From Hetaerina americana (Eukaryota; Arthropoda; Insecta; Odonata; Calopterygidae), in contig JAKTNV010000003.1 in NCBI GenBank assembly GCA_022747635.1, positions 102,034,954-102,098,953 on the forward strand: a DNA stretch of 64,000 nucleotides, in the 5' to 3' direction. Both the position numbers and the translations under genes were made by a program. Below are positions 12,738-25,469 of this stretch, piece by piece. Position 1 is the stretch's first letter; each line of letters begins with the position of its first letter. The notes beneath the pieces were generated by a model that saw only the letters and a program-made list of their open reading frames with translations, was not told the DNA's origin and searched no databases.

Positions 12738-12853
12738 GGGGCGTCACTTTGTGGAAGCGAGTATATTCGGAAAAGAAAATAATTTGTTCTTCCACATATA
12801 TTATATGTTATTATAAATTATACATGCGGAAGGACAAAGTATTTTCTTTTCCG
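12738..12853. repeat. Foldback hairpin family, copy 3
   Basis: Arms of 26 bp, CGGAAAAGAAAATAATTTG... (12,768-12,793) and their inverse (12,828-12,853), flank an AT-rich loop. The left flank 12,741-12,759 (GCGTCACTTTGTGGAAGCG) is the reverse complement of the family tail, so this copy is inverted relative to the one at 5.8 kb. The centre lacks the GAAAC module seen in the other copies. Confidence 0.7.
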
Positions 12854-13010
12854 GCACCATTTCTTCGTTGACCCCAGCCATTTGAGGATCAATGGAGTCT
12901 TATAATAAATATAATCTAATGACGGAAAACTATTACTTTATAATTCCACAGAATTTCTGTGACAAATCAAAAACTGTGCAACTACAGAGTTATAGTTATA
13001 CATTAAAAAA

Positions 13011-13040
13011 TGAATCGATTGCATAAAGTTACGCCGCAAA
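13011..13040 (+). repeat. Solo tail of the foldback family
   Basis: TGAATCGATTGCATAAAGTT followed by ACGCCG matches the tail beside the hairpins at 5.8 and 53.4 kb. No hairpin adjoins it. Confidence 0.5.
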
Positions 13041-13773
13041 CAACCAAATTTACCGTTAGTTACTAGTAATTTATAAATATAGCTACCTTTAACTGTGGAT
13101 TTTTGCCTAAATGGTCAGTTTCATGGGAAAGAGGAGGATTATAATGGAGAAATATGATATGGTTACATCTTACTTCTCTTTATTTAACATCGCCTTCGTT
13201 TTCTCATCATTTACCTTCATACCTTGCTTCACACATTGAACCTTTAAGGCGATCAGCATCTACAATTAATGTCTGCCATTGCTGACCAGTTATCTATAGT
13301 TTTATCAATCGAAAACCTGACTGAATAAATTTCACACTTACTTTCATTCCTACCTGATGCTAGTCCCTTGTATCTTATTATTTCCTCGGCATGAATAGTA
13401 AACTACTTGTTGAAATTGAAATTAAACCACTTGGCTTTTCCACATAGAACGTAAGACATAATTTGTCGATAATTGGTAATCCTGTCTGTGTTCCATGCCA
13501 GTCACTGCTCATTTCGATCCTCCTTTCGCCATCCATAACTTGAAAAATCTAATTTAATCATAGTTTTCGAGTTAATCACTTTTCGCTTCAGTAAACTCGT
13601 TCTTCCTACAACAAAATCTTTTGTAGATCTAAATGTTTCGGACGCCGTATTTGAATCCACAAGGCAAACAAATGCATCCTCTCTATCTTTCATATTCCTA
13701 TTCACGCTAGTTTTACAGGTGTTTTGTATGCATATCCCCGCCCATTCTAAACCCATGTATCTTCACTTTTAAT

Positions 13774-13970
13774 TCTACATCTACGTAATACCTCGCAAGC
13801 CGCTGTAAAGGAGTGTGGCGGGGGTGTTAGGTCACCACCCGTGAAAAGAAAAACACAACCCCATGCAAAGTTAACACATACATGTAAAACATTGCCCACA
13901 GTGGCACATACGTTCATGCAAAAATCCTTTCATTCTACACGCATGCAAATACGTATACTATCATCTAACT
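13774..13970 (+). repeat. CR1-type 3'-tail-like repeat, copy B
   Basis: Starts TCTACATCTACGTAATACC and aligns along about 200 bp with 5,138-5,340, including the CGCAAGCC and GTGGCGGGGG blocks. Divergence between the two copies suggests old insertions. Confidence 0.6.
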
Positions 13971-14362
13971 AACAATGGTACCCTAGGATGCAGTAATCAA
14001 TTTATCAAAAAACGTGCAATTTGAAAAGTAGGACGGCGAAACTCCACCTTCACATGGACATGCAAAGTTGCACTTAAGTTGTTGTTCTCCTCTCCTCTTG
14101 ATGACCCCTATGACCTCCCTTTTCCGAGTTAGACATTAAATTCATTGCCCGCTAGCCCTAGAATTTAGTTATCACCCATATTTCGGGGTGGCACTACAAT
14201 ATAAAAACGAAGTGTATTGGCCACACTCTCGCCTCGTAAAAGTTTCCTATGACTTTGAGTTAATCTGCGGAGGGAGTATTCATTCCAACAGTTTTTCATT
14301 TCTAGTAGAACTTTTGTAATCGTCAAATTGACATTGGTTCTATCTATACGCATTTACAAGGT

Positions 14363-15289
14363 GTGATCAAAAAAAAGACAGGACTGATTTTATAACTAGT
14401 TTATTTCGACGGATGCAGCTTGATCGAACTTGTCGCCCTCAAATTACATGCCTTGGCTGACGATACACCTTTGCCAACGTTTCTTCCAGCTCTCGAACCC
14501 TGCCTGGTAAGCCGCCTTAGGGAACCTCTTCAGGTCCGCCGTACAATTAGTTTTAATGTCCGCAATAGAGTCGAGTTGGCACCCTTTCAAGGTTGAAATC
14601 AACTTTAAAAACAAAAAGAAGGAAGAAACTCTTAAGAAACTTTTAAGAAACTCTGGATCGGCATTGGCTCGATCCAGGAGTTCCTGACAAATGTCCACAC
14701 GTTTTTGTTTCTGTTCATCAGTCAGCACCCGCGGGGCGAATTTTGATGCGACGCGCGTCATGCCCAAAATGTCTGTCAAAATTGTCTGACAGGATCCAAA
14801 AAAAATGTTCACTTCCTCGGCTATTTCCCCAACAGTTAAACGGCGATTTGCCTGCACCAAATTGTTCACCAAATTGACATGGTTGGGGTCTCTCGAAGTG
14901 GAAGGTCGCCCCATTCGCGAATCTTCATCTGCCGAGATTCTGCCCGATTTAAAACGACTCTACCACTCAAAACACTGGATTAGACTCATAGTTTCGTTAA
15001 CAAAGACTTGTTGAATCATTACACATGTCTCCATTGCACTTCTACCAAGTTTGAAGCAAAATTTCACGCACGCAAACTGTTCCTCTAGCCCCTTCATTGC
15101 CACCGTTACACGCGGCGACGAACAGGTTAAGACACGTACCACTGTTGCTGCGTAACGACTCGACGTAAACAAACGCAACACCTTTCGTTTTAGTCGTCAG
15201 ATGTTTCGCTAGACGGCGCACTGTGTCTCGTTTCGATCTGTTGAACGATTGGCGCAGAATAAAATCAGTCCGGTCTTTTTTTGATCAAA
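14363..15289 (-). mobile_element. Internally deleted mariner, second family
   Basis: Imperfect terminal inverted repeats of about 28-30 bp (TGATCAAAAAAAGAC-GGACTGATTTTAT) bound about 930 bp, against about 1.3 kb for a complete mariner. The terminal repeats and encoded protein differ from the two full-length copies either side, so this is a separate family. A TA duplication is not clear at the ends, probably through decay. Without catalytic residues it could move only if another element supplied transposase. Confidence 0.88.
14444..15097 (-). pseudogene. Mariner transposase remnant lacking the catalytic core
   Basis: Reading starts at the ATG at 15,095-15,097 (MKGLEEQFACVKFCFKLG...), a typical mariner N-terminus. 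One in-frame TAG near 14,957 interrupts the first helix-turn-helix region, after ...IQCFEW. The frame then runs through MGRPSTSR, a second DNA-binding region with LTVGEIAEEVN, and an LTDEQKQKRVD segment. After ANADPEFLK the sequence jumps to the C-terminal part (DLKRFPKAAYQAGFESWKKR). The segment that should hold all three catalytic aspartates is missing. It cannot encode an active enzyme. Confidence 0.88.
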
Positions 15290-15599
15290 CATTATGAATT
15301 ACAATCCATGTTATGCACAATTACGTAATTGTATGTGTAATTGATGTGTGCTTGCATAAGTAATTGGCTGGCTCAATATATTTTCCATGAATTTCTTCCG
15401 CGTAATATTTCCGCCATTCCTTCACCTTTTGCGGTTGAATAAACCGCTTAATGTTTGCATCTTCGTTTAATTGGTATCTTTATTCTATTTATACCCAGTG
15501 ATACCATTTCTCATTTTCCTTTTTAACGTGTACATTTATCCTGACCTCTGAAATTTCTCCATAACATCATACTTCTCTTTCTATTTCGCTTTCTTCGGC

Positions 15600-16074
15600 T
15601 AGATTTCTCCAGTGAGATTAATAATTATAAATACGTAGATTTTCCTGACTCAAGTGTTTATATTATCTCGTTCCACCCTCTCTTCTTGAGCATCTTCCCT
15701 GAAATGTAATGCTTCCTCAATCTTTTCGCAGTTCCCTTTCCCATTAGTTCTTCTTCAGCTCTTAGTATCCTTTTATTAATATCTTCACACCTCTCCTTTA
15801 TATTTCTCATCCTTTTAGCCACACAGAATTTTATTGACTGCTTCTTGGTATTCCCTCCTTTTAATGACGGATACATTCCGCTGTCGCACCCATCTTCCCG
15901 TTTTAATTCGTTTGTTTTCAAAGGCACAAAATTATGATCCGAATCTGGTTTCGCTACCGGGAAGGTGTTCAATTTAATGGCGACGTTCTTAAATCTTAGT
16001 CTAGCCATAGAATAACGAGTAATGGTATCTTTCTCTAGCCCTTGGAATTTACAGTGTGCATCTAAACTTGTCAT
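15600..16074 (-). pseudogene. Non-LTR retrotransposon endonuclease/linker remnant
   Basis: A 138-codon open frame whose middle part resembles the end of an APE-type LINE endonuclease: SDHNFVPLKTNELKR at residues about 45-59 matches the SDHNxV catalytic end block. The following basic, Glu-rich stretch (ILRAEEELMGKGTAKRLRKH) resembles the linker between endonuclease and reverse transcriptase in RTE-like elements. No reverse transcriptase follows; downstream on the minus strand the frame decays. This is probably a fragment of the same LINE family seen at 52-59 kb, although the overlapping domains are different and the link cannot be tested here. Confidence 0.55.
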
Positions 16075-16089
16075 TGGGTATCAAATAGG

Positions 16090-18960
16090 TGTTGACCATT
16101 ATTTAACTATTTCTCCGACGAAACTCGAATGTTGTTTTTTCACCCAGTTCGATGTTGGAAGTGGAGGCGGAAATATTGAAATGAGAGGGACAACTATGGG
16201 TTACAACTCCCGTATCCAAAAACATTTTATTCTTCCAATTATAATTTTTACTGGCATAGATTTGGAATTCGACGTAAGTAGATGATAAATTTTGCCCCGC
16301 AGATTGGACCGTGATAAATGAAATGTGCGTTAAAATTGAGCTATGGACGTTAACAGTTTTGTGTGGAATACAAGGCGTTTATTTTACAATATCAAATTGA
16401 ATGGTACCATCAATTTTCGTCGGGTAAAACGAATTTCGCAGTCTCTCCATTGGGTTGTAGTTTGAGGGTGAGGTTGCAAAACAGTTGGATGCAGGATGAC
16501 GCGAGAGGGAAGCACAAATGGCAGAGGGTGTGTGGCCACCCGTGAATTTCCTCGTGAACATTGTTTTGGAGGAGTTTTTCTTATTGTTTCATCACGTCAC
16601 GTCTAAAACCTTTTCATTCCATGTGGAGCGGCGTGAGAGCAATCACTCGCGTCTCCTGGCGCCAATCATTGCATGCATCACAGAGCGGGATTGTTTGGTG
16701 GCGTCTGTCTGTGTGATGGGGAAAAGGCGCTCTTTGGTCCGCCTTCATCTGCCGTATGGAGCTTCACCAGGAGGCTTGGGGAGGGGGGAGGGGGGGAGGG
16801 GAGGGAGTTATGATGATATCAGATGGCTTGATAATGCTCAAACTATATCGCTCGGCACCGCGAGCTCTTTCCGCTTTCCATACGTTTCAGCACCGCTTAA
16901 TCGTCCTTTCCCTATCGTCGATCGAGAGAGTATTTAATCGAGGTGACTTGTGGGTTTAACCTGGATTGATTCCAATGTTCCGTCCCACCTGAGCGAGTCA
17001 AGTTTCCTCAAACCCACCCGTTGTTATCAAAATTACAATTCCGGAAGAATACGAAGTTTCTAATAGAAATAGTTCATGGTTACCTGACATAGGATATGAT
17101 GGTGACGAGTTCCCTTGCAGAGAGGAGAGCTTCAATGAAAAATATGCGAAGGATCCCTCAAAGAATAGAGATAAAGTCGTCAAAGATGACAAGTTAAAAG
17201 TCTTTCTTCCTCTGTTTACAATCAATGGTTGAATATTAACCGACTAGGTATTCACAAACAAAACTGCAATTGGTGTGACTTTGTCTATTTTCTTAACAAC
17301 GGAATCGTTTTAAAAAATACATATAAATCCATATCAAATCTATTCATTCAGCTTAAATGGATTTAATGCATAGTATCATTTTAAGATAATTTTTACAAGG
17401 CTTATTTCATTGAATCCCCTTGTGCTTCATTCAGATGAGTACACACCCCTTGAATAAAATTACCTACGGCAGCGCGCGTTTTAAACACTATGTACATTAT
17501 TAATTCTCTTTACTTAAGAGTAATTTTTCAATTAAGAAATTTCAGTAGTGTTATTTTTGTAAAGAATCAAATTTCGTTAAAATAAATCTTGCGTATTTTT
17601 TTCGTTTTTACCCATAAACGTTACAATTATTCCTTACTTTCATACGATACCTGAAGTTCTGTAGATAAAATCCGCATTTTTAACGAGCGTGCCAATTGCC
17701 ACTGACTATTGGAAGAGAACGAGGCGGAGGGGTACTGACAGGGATTTTGCCAAATAGGGAGAGAATGAGCTATAGAGATGGTTATGAGAACGGAATCGGG
17801 AGAGAGTAGGATGGCCCACACACGCTCTCCCAATCGCGTGGCCGACCATCTCAGGTTCATATCTCCACCGGCTCCCACTCACTTAAATAAACATTTCCCG
17901 GATTTATTTTTTCGTGCGCTATTTTCTTCACAATGACAGGAAGAAGTCCAAAAATATTGACCAAGCGTGAATTCGATTGGGATATCGAATTTATCTTTAA
18001 AAATCGAGACTCGGCATGTCCGTGACGTTGGCGGAACCCGTGTCGACAGATCCATTCGAGCCTCTTCAAAAGTGTTTCTCTCGGATAAGGTGGCGAACTA
18101 TTTGATTGGTCACTCTATGGCAAAACACGCTAAAGACAAATGTTATAGCACCTCACAGCATTCCAGGTTCGCTTGTCTCCATTATAGTTTTGATTTTCCA
18201 TCATTGATGTTTTTCAAATGTTTCGCTGTCAAATGATGACATCATAAGTGTGGTCAGGTGTGGTTCCATTAATCTTTGGACTCTCCATAGGAAAGTTACA
18301 AAGGAATATGCACATTTATACAGGAGATCACAAAAAAATTTGAATTAAATACATTTTTTTATGTAGGAGCTACGAATATTCCTGTTCCGGCGTAATGTGA
18401 TTCTTAAACTATTTACGATCATTGTTTTTACATAAGAGGCACGTACATAAAAGGAATAAAATTTGCCAAAAGTTAGTTCAACGACGAGTGATAACTGGGT
18501 AATTGAAGAAAAGCTACCGGTTTAAGCATATTTGACACTCCTGAAAGAGGGAAACTTATTTAGATTAACTAGACTAACTATCATGCTCTTATTTCTAAAT
18601 ATTGCTTAGTAAACATTTCACTGTGCATGAGTGGCAGCTGAGAATTCATTTATCGCGGAAGTAAAATAAGGAAAAACTGAAATCTAACTCAAACGCACTA
18701 ACGACGGCGCAAACATTAGTCAAACATGTCTTGCGATAACATTGTCACTAAGCTTAGAAATCTCGGTTATACACATCGGCGAAAATAAGCGTTTCCACTC
18801 TCACTTGCTCATAATCGAAGAGATAAGCATGAGCGCAGTCAAAAAAATGCCTGGGGATCATTCTAATATCAGCAAATTCATGGTAAAATACATTCCAAAT
18901 TCTCATCTTAGGAGTATTTCTAGAATGACAATCAGTTCCATCTAACCCATTCCAATGGTT
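16090..18960. other. No recognisable gene
   Basis: Mostly AT-rich. A short G-rich run sits at about 16,775-16,808. The open frames (for example 16,518-16,937 and 17,627-17,878 on the minus strand) show no motif I recognise. Confidence 0.45.
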
Positions 18961-18972
18961 CCTGCATAGATA

Positions 18973-20294
18973 CTACCTTGATCAAAAATTTCCCGGAATT
19001 TATTCAGAAATTTAAAAATACAAGTTTATTCATCTAAATCTATATTGTCCCCTTCAAAGTAATCCCCATCGACTGCAACACACTTATGCCAGCGCTTGAT
19101 CCAATCCTCGAAACATTTTTCATATTCGGTTTTCGGTATGTCCATCAGTGCTTCCTGCGATTTTTCCATTACTTCCTCTCGGCTGCTAAAACGCGTTCCC
19201 CGTAATGGTTTTTTAACTCGATTGAACAGAAAGAAGTCACAGGGAGCCAAATCAGGTGAATTCGGTGGCTGTTGGATGGTATTTGTTGCATTTTTCGTCA
19301 AAAAATTACGAATAATGATAGCACTGTGCGACGGTGCGTTATCATGGTGCAAAATCCACGAGTTTTCTGCCCACATTTCTGGTCTCTTTCGGCGAATTGC
19401 TTCACGCAAACGTCTCATAACGCCCAAATAATACTCTTTGTTTACTGTCTGGCCTTCTGGCAAAAATTCATGATGCACTACACCGTTGTAATCCATGAAA
19501 ACCGTCAGCATTGCCTTCTTTTTTGACTGAAAACGACGTGGTTTTTTTGGTCTCGGCTCATTTGGTGAACGCCATTCACTTGCCTGATGTCTGGATTGCG
19601 TGTCGTACTCATAAACCCACGTCTCGTCTCCAGTAATGATCCTTTTGATGAATGTGGGATCGGATTCAGCCTCGCAAATCATGTCTTTTGCGACGTCAAC
19701 ACGGTCTCTTTTTTGCATGAAATTGAGGTCTTTTGGCATGCTACACGACGGAAACCCAAATCATTAACCACAATGTCTTGGGCGGATCCATAGGCAATGT
19801 TCAAGTCCTCCGCTATTTCTCTGATGGTTAATTTGCGGTTATTGACCAACATTTCTTTTACTTTATCAATTTTTTCACCGACTTTCGATGTCGATGGTCT
19901 GCCACTGCGTTCATCATCTTCGATTGACTCACGACCACTTCTGAACCGCTCGTGCCACTGGTAAACGACCGTTTTTTTTAGAGAATCGTTGCCGAAACAC
20001 TTTTCCAACATTTCCAACGTCCGTGCGCCACTAAATCCGTTTTTTACGCAAAATTTAATACAAGTTCGTTGTTGCAAATTTAAATCCATTTCTGAAATTG
20101 TAAAAAATCGCCAACACACACAGAGATAGATGTACTCTTGGCTACGTAACTTTTGCAAATGTCAAGTTATGACACTAAGATTTAAAGGGAATATCAACAA
20201 CAGATGTACCAATTTAACAAAAAAAACAGAACTCAAATCGGAACGATGGGAGCGCCACACGGTGGTTATTCCGGGAACTTTTTGATCAAGGTAG
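18973..20294 (-). mobile_element. Full-length mariner transposon, copy 2 (inverted)
   Basis: The same family as 11,348-12,680, in opposite orientation, 1,322 bp, with TA duplications at 18,971-18,972 and 20,295-20,296. The terminal inverted repeats carry the CTACCTTGATCAAAAA core; one base near the left end differs (AAATTTCCC in place of AAGTTCCC). The copies differ at very few positions apart from an 11-bp length difference in the transposase linker. Two such copies 6.3 kb apart in inverted orientation could recombine to invert the DNA between them. Confidence 0.95.
19026..20089 (-). pseudogene. Mariner transposase, frameshifted, copy 2
   Basis: Starts at the ATG at 20,087-20,089 (MDLNLQQR...) and ends at 19,026. 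The N-terminal DNA-binding part is open to about 19,740. The catalytic part is open from about 19,739 downstream in another frame, with GDETW, HHDNAPSH and PDLAPCDFF in DD34D spacing. The lesion lies in the same linker as in copy 1, but the sequence is different: here GTGTAGCATGCC replaces a longer stretch. Only a handful of residues differ elsewhere, for example YQWHE for YEWHE. Not functional as it stands. Confidence 0.92.
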
Positions 20295-20299
20295 TACTT

Positions 20300-22030
20300 T
20301 GTGTTAAAGTTCATCAGTTTGAAGGTGCTCTGAGAGGCTGGATTGCCTGGCAGACGTTGAATGCCAGCATAGCGAACGTTCTCACCACTTAAAAACTCTT
20401 AAGCACGGTGGTGGCTGCCTACAGAATGTTTGAAATGTAAGTACGTTGCGTAAGTTATCCCTAGATATGAATTAACACCGAGTACTTTGGAATCGCCGTG
20501 GAAAATTTTGATTACATCATGAAAAATCAGTAAAACTCCGGCCGATTCGATGAAAACAAAATGTGATGAATGAACGCATTCGTCAAATATAACAAATTAA
20601 AGGATAAGCAAGAATCAGTACCGCTCGTTACTCAATTAACGGGAATAATTTTGCGAAGAGTTTAATGTTGACTCCGGGGAGCTTTCAAGCTTTAATATCA
20701 TATTACTTTGAGATGTTATTTCGAGGAATTAGCCTAAAGTACCCACAGCTATTCGGAATCCATTTTCCAATGCGACTTTTGCGATCTCAATTGTGGTAAC
20801 ATTAGGCACAAGTGTATAAAATGACTGAAAATTCCCCTAAGAGCCTGCGTGTTTCCCCGAGTTTCGTGATCGTATCACAAATATTCATTAATGACAGATA
20901 CCATATAACCTGCCGTTTTCGTCTACCCAGGCTTGATATGTAGATACAGGGAGAGATTATGGTTCTTTTACTATGGGAGAAGTTAACAATTAAAAAAAAA
21001 TTAGGTTCACCCCCTTAGCCACGCCTGAATTAAGGATGAGTCAAGAATTGGTACGAGGGACAGACAGCTCTCGCCTTATGAAACGCCTCTCACTTTCTGC
21101 CACGGAGACCGACCTGACAGGAGCAACTCAAATCTTCTCTCGAGCGGAAATTAATTGAAAATATCTGGTAAGAGGCTATATTTGAAGATCAGAGATCGGA
21201 GGAGTGTCAGTTGAGCGCTCTTAAAATCACGCAGAAGAGTTTTTGTCTCATTAAATAATTGCAGTTTCATACATTTATTTCATATTGTGAAGAATTCTCT
21301 CCTTCGAAATTGATGGGATCATACACTACCGCCATCTCCGGCAGATAATGAATAACCAATCCTACGGGAGCCACGGAGATGAACCATCTTAATACTTTTT
21401 ACATGTGTACAGATATATTTTTGTGTAGGAAAATGTACACACTTTTGTCCACGATAATTAAATGGAAAATTATTTCTCTTTTATTCACGGTTACATGAAT
21501 CCAAACTGTTTGCATGGCAATAGCAGTTTATATGTACAAGAGAATCTCTGATTTCAATACTGTTAAATTAGTATTATTTGCATCTTTTCAACCCCACTTG
21601 CCTTCGAATGAAGAGATGCAAATGAAGTTGGCTCAACGGTAAGGATTGATGTCAAAGACTCATGTGGAAAAACGGATGTTCTCACCGCGATAATTGGGCT
21701 AAGAAATTCACGTGCTAAAATACACGCGATGCCTGACCCATTAGCGAAGAGTTTATCCATGGCTCTGTCCAAGTACCAGACGCCAAATACATTCCAGAAG
21801 TGCAAGTAAGTCGTCACAAAGGCAACATTATCAAATTAGATCCATTATCATTGTAATATTCTCAGGGTGGAATTTATTTATTGTCAATTGGAATAAAAAA
21901 GGTAAGCGTGATACAAGGACACATAAAACTGGAACAGATGTATTAATTTCATTTCCTGAGAACCAATATCAACTGCGACGAAAGAAAAGAGAAAGGCACG
22001 TCTATTGAGCGTAGTACACGTACTTCAGGC
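20300..22030. other. No recognisable gene
   Basis: AT-rich, unique-looking sequence. No domain, RNA gene or repeat family was recognised. Confidence 0.5.
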
Positions 22031-22048
22031 AATGTAGGAATATTAAGG

Positions 22049-22352
22049 GGATCGGGATGGTACGGTGGCTAACTTACAGGCTTCTCAACGTAAGGGCCCA
22101 GGTTCGAATCCCGGAGATGGCAGATTTTTTAAAAGTGGTATCCCGATCCCTACTTGAGGTGCTTTTTAGGAGAGCACTTTGAGTGAGTAGGACGTCCGTC
22201 GGATGGGACGTTAAAATGCGGACCCTTTGGCGCCTTTCGTAAAGGGTAGGCTAATGCCGACGCCGAGTTTCTCTCCGCACTTCCTCCATTCCCAACCATC
22301 CCTAATGGCGAAAATGACCTTAGCTGTCGGTCGCCTTCCCTTAAACTACTAC
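22049..22352 (+). mobile_element. tRNA-derived SINE with target duplication (family A)
   Basis: The head reads GGATCGGGATGGTACGGTGG and is followed by a B box (CAGGTTCGAATCCCGG). The body, with GTGGTATCCCGATCCCTACT and GTCCGTCGGATGGGACGTTA blocks, ends in AAACTACTACT. It aligns along its length with 41,219-41,512. A 14-bp target duplication with one mismatch (TAGGAATA[T/C]TAAGG) flanks it at 22,035-22,048 and 22,353-22,366. Insertion by LINE machinery is the known route for SINEs. Confidence 0.88.
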
Positions 22353-22659
22353 TAGGAATACTAAGGTAGCAACAAGGGATACTCGTATCTGTAAAAATGT
22401 TGACTGACGTCTAGAAATGCCTAATAGGAAATTAAAAAAAAATCGATGGCGCATTCTCGGAGCCTGCTAATTTACAGCAGCGATTACGGCCAATTATGAC
22501 ATAGAAAAGAGAAGCAGTCGAATCGACGTACGTAAAATGATAACGATAAGATAAAATGGATGGAGCTAATCTCCGACGTAGAATTCCTTCTCGCGAAAAA
22601 AAAAGGGTAGACATTGAAAACACTACGCAAAGAGAGCACTAGCTTTGGGTCATAGAGTA

Positions 22660-23540
22660 AGAAATAACAGTCCGCAGTAAGGAAGGACGCACGGGAAGGG
22701 AAGAAAGGATAGAGGGGGTGGGAAGGCAGGAATGAAAAACGATTTGCAGGCAATCCGACTCGCCAGCGTGGGAGGTGGCGAAGAAATGAAGAGGCCAGCG
22801 GAGATGAGAACGGATCGGAAGGGCTGAAGCAGCGGACTAATAAATGACTGACACGTGCGGGAGTGATGGCGTGCATTAAACGGTGGAGTTGCCCACTGCG
22901 CGACATACCCTTCGGCCTCCTCCGAACGTTGCATCGCGGCGCCTTGCGGTCGGCGAGTGCACCCTCCTCTCCGGTGGCGGTGCGAGCATCAAAAGAGTGA
23001 ATGGAGGAGCAGCGAGGGGGGAGGAGGGAGGCGGGGTTTCATGTGTGTGCGTGTGTGGAGGGGGTGGGGTGGGGTGGGTGGCGAGGAATGTGATGGGAGG
23101 GAGAGGGGGGCGGTGGGAGGCGTCGCTAAAGGCCTTTGAGGTGGGCAGAGCAACAAGTTGGGATTAAAAACGACGGAGAAAGATCGTGAGGCCGGACGGG
23201 AGAGTGGGTGGATGAGAAGATACGGAGAGAGAGGGAAGGTTGGGATATAAAAGAGTCCACCACCTCATCCCCCACAACCCCGCCCCGCCCCAGAGACACT
23301 GCGTGTGCGTACGTGTGTGTGTGTGTGTGGGTGGTGTGCGTCTGTGTGTGATATGCCCTCCACGAACCCCTGCTCGACGGGAAAGATTCATATCGGGACC
23401 TCGTTCACCCCCAGCCGTCCCTCATGATGACCACTCCTCTTTACCCACCTCCCCCCTCCCCATTACGGCCCGCCTCACTCAGCCACGCGGGCCGTATTCC
23501 TCTTCACCTAGCCCTTCGCAGAGTAAAACTCCCATTAATG
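22660..23540. other. GC-rich island with strand-composition switch
   Basis: Purine-rich on the plus strand to about 23,250, then pyrimidine-rich to about 23,540. A GTGTGTGT tract lies at about 23,314-23,332. A TATA-like GGGATATAAAAGAG sits at about 23,243-23,256, at the switch. The open frames within are low-complexity artefacts. A bidirectional promoter is one possible reading. Confidence 0.45.
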
Positions 23541-23559
23541 CTCCGTCACGGCTTTCTTT

Positions 23560-25430
23560 ATTAAGGATGAAGCTAGTTTCCATAAAGCCACGACCGTGAA
23601 GTATTCTCGCCTCTTGAATACCTTTGAGTAGCGTTCTCATCTTCCGTGAGCGGAGTAGGATGACGACGGAGTGTTTTTGGGTGAAGATAACAGGGCAAAC
23701 AGGTAATCCGGGATATCAAGAAGAGAACGGAAAAGGGGGTGTGCGTTTTTAAAGTTAGCATGTATATATTATACAATATTCATTCCTATTATATCAGACC
23801 AATCCATTATCCACCCAATTCATTTTCGTCTAACTAAAAATGTTGTGATAATACCGCTGAGTATATCAGTGTTCGGAGGATATAGGTTGGCATTTTATGT
23901 CCCTGTACATTAAACTTATTCGTCCGTAAATCCTGGATTAAACGCTTGAGATAACTACTCGTTGTTTTATGGAACTATAGTTAGTTAGAACTATCACGTC
24001 TTGGGACTACAGAGGGAGATTTACGGTAATTTAGGGTTCAGGTGTACGCCGCTCGCTACTCTGGTGAAGAACAATTACCGTGCAATTCTTCAGATATCTC
24101 TACGCATACATTATTAAGCCAATGAGAAGTTAAAAATTGACATCTTGCTTCTCTTCATATGAGGCTGGTTTCTCGTAATTTTTCCAATTCATTCTCCCTG
24201 TCACTTTTATCATAGCTGCATTTCTAGACATAATGGAAGGCATTCATACATCAGTGCCATCCAATTTATTCCAGCATTTGACGTACAACACGGGCTGAGA
24301 GTTAATACTGACCCCGTTCACTAAGAAGTAAACTTTTTTTATGCATGGGTAAGTGACGGAAGCTAATACTGAAGGGTTGTGCGTGAAAGTCCGAATATTT
24401 AGAGTAAAAATAAATCCCAGCATGTCAAGGGAAGGGTGTGAAGGACTAGAAGATAGCAATGCATGTCGAAGACATACCTTTCTTAATGGAGAGTAATAGC
24501 ATTGATATCCACTGTTTATCCTGTCGTTTCGTAGAATTAATAACAACGCCCATTCTCCTCGCATTACGCTGACAAGTCTTTTTTGAGATGATTTATTGAA
24601 GGTCTTCAACTCCATATCGTCCATTAATCATTATGTAAAAATTGATACTTGAAATTCTGGTTACCAATATCAAGCGACAGGTACGCAGTGATTGGACAAC
24701 ATAATCGATTGTTGGGGGAGTAAGGAGGGGGGAGGGGGGGTCATTAAACCCTGGGGCTCAAAAAATGAGCAACAAATGCACGTGCATTTTTTTAGGATGT
24801 AGGCCGCGACTTTCCCCTCCGGCTCTATTCCTGTCTTCGAAATGGCCCACCACTGTGTTTGTGAGCGCAACCTCCGAAGAGGCGTGGAGATGCATTTATT
24901 TTAATCGATTAAATGATTCCCCAGGTCATCGATCTTATTGAGCTAATTGCGTATCTACCATTTAGATATGTCCAACCGAACATCAAATATCACGGTAGTA
25001 TCCCTAGGCGACGAGCATGAAAACAATGGCCGGCTGGCCTAATTTCAAGCGAGAAACGCCTTTCCTCTCTCATGTGGTGTTGTTTGTTTTCTTCTCCTTC
25101 GGACGACGGAAAGGATTCTCTGTCCTCCGGGAGAGTTCGAGTAATTGGATCCACTCCCGTTGCATGAATTCCTTGGGAGAGTAGCGGCGGAGGTGGAGAT
25201 GGAAGTCCACACGTGAGAGAGAAACGGTAAGGGAGAAGTGCAAGGTTTTTGGGCGTAAGGGATGACATTGTCATCTCATTTCCTTGATCCACAAAAAAAA
25301 ACAAAGAAATCCCAAAAGAGAACTCACGCTCCTGTCTCTCTAGGAAAGTACACACGCGCTCAAAGAACATATGCAATAAATATGCGGTCGCGCTAAAAAA
25401 AATTGGTTTTTGTAAAAATAGTGCTTGGTA
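23560..25430. other. No recognisable gene
   Basis: Mixed composition with frames of 117-128 codons on the minus strand (24,244-24,624 and 24,990-25,376) that show no domain. A short G-run interrupts at about 24,714-24,740. Confidence 0.45.
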
Positions 25431-25469
25431 AATGCGATGAAAAAGTGTAAGGAACGATGTTTTCTGTCC

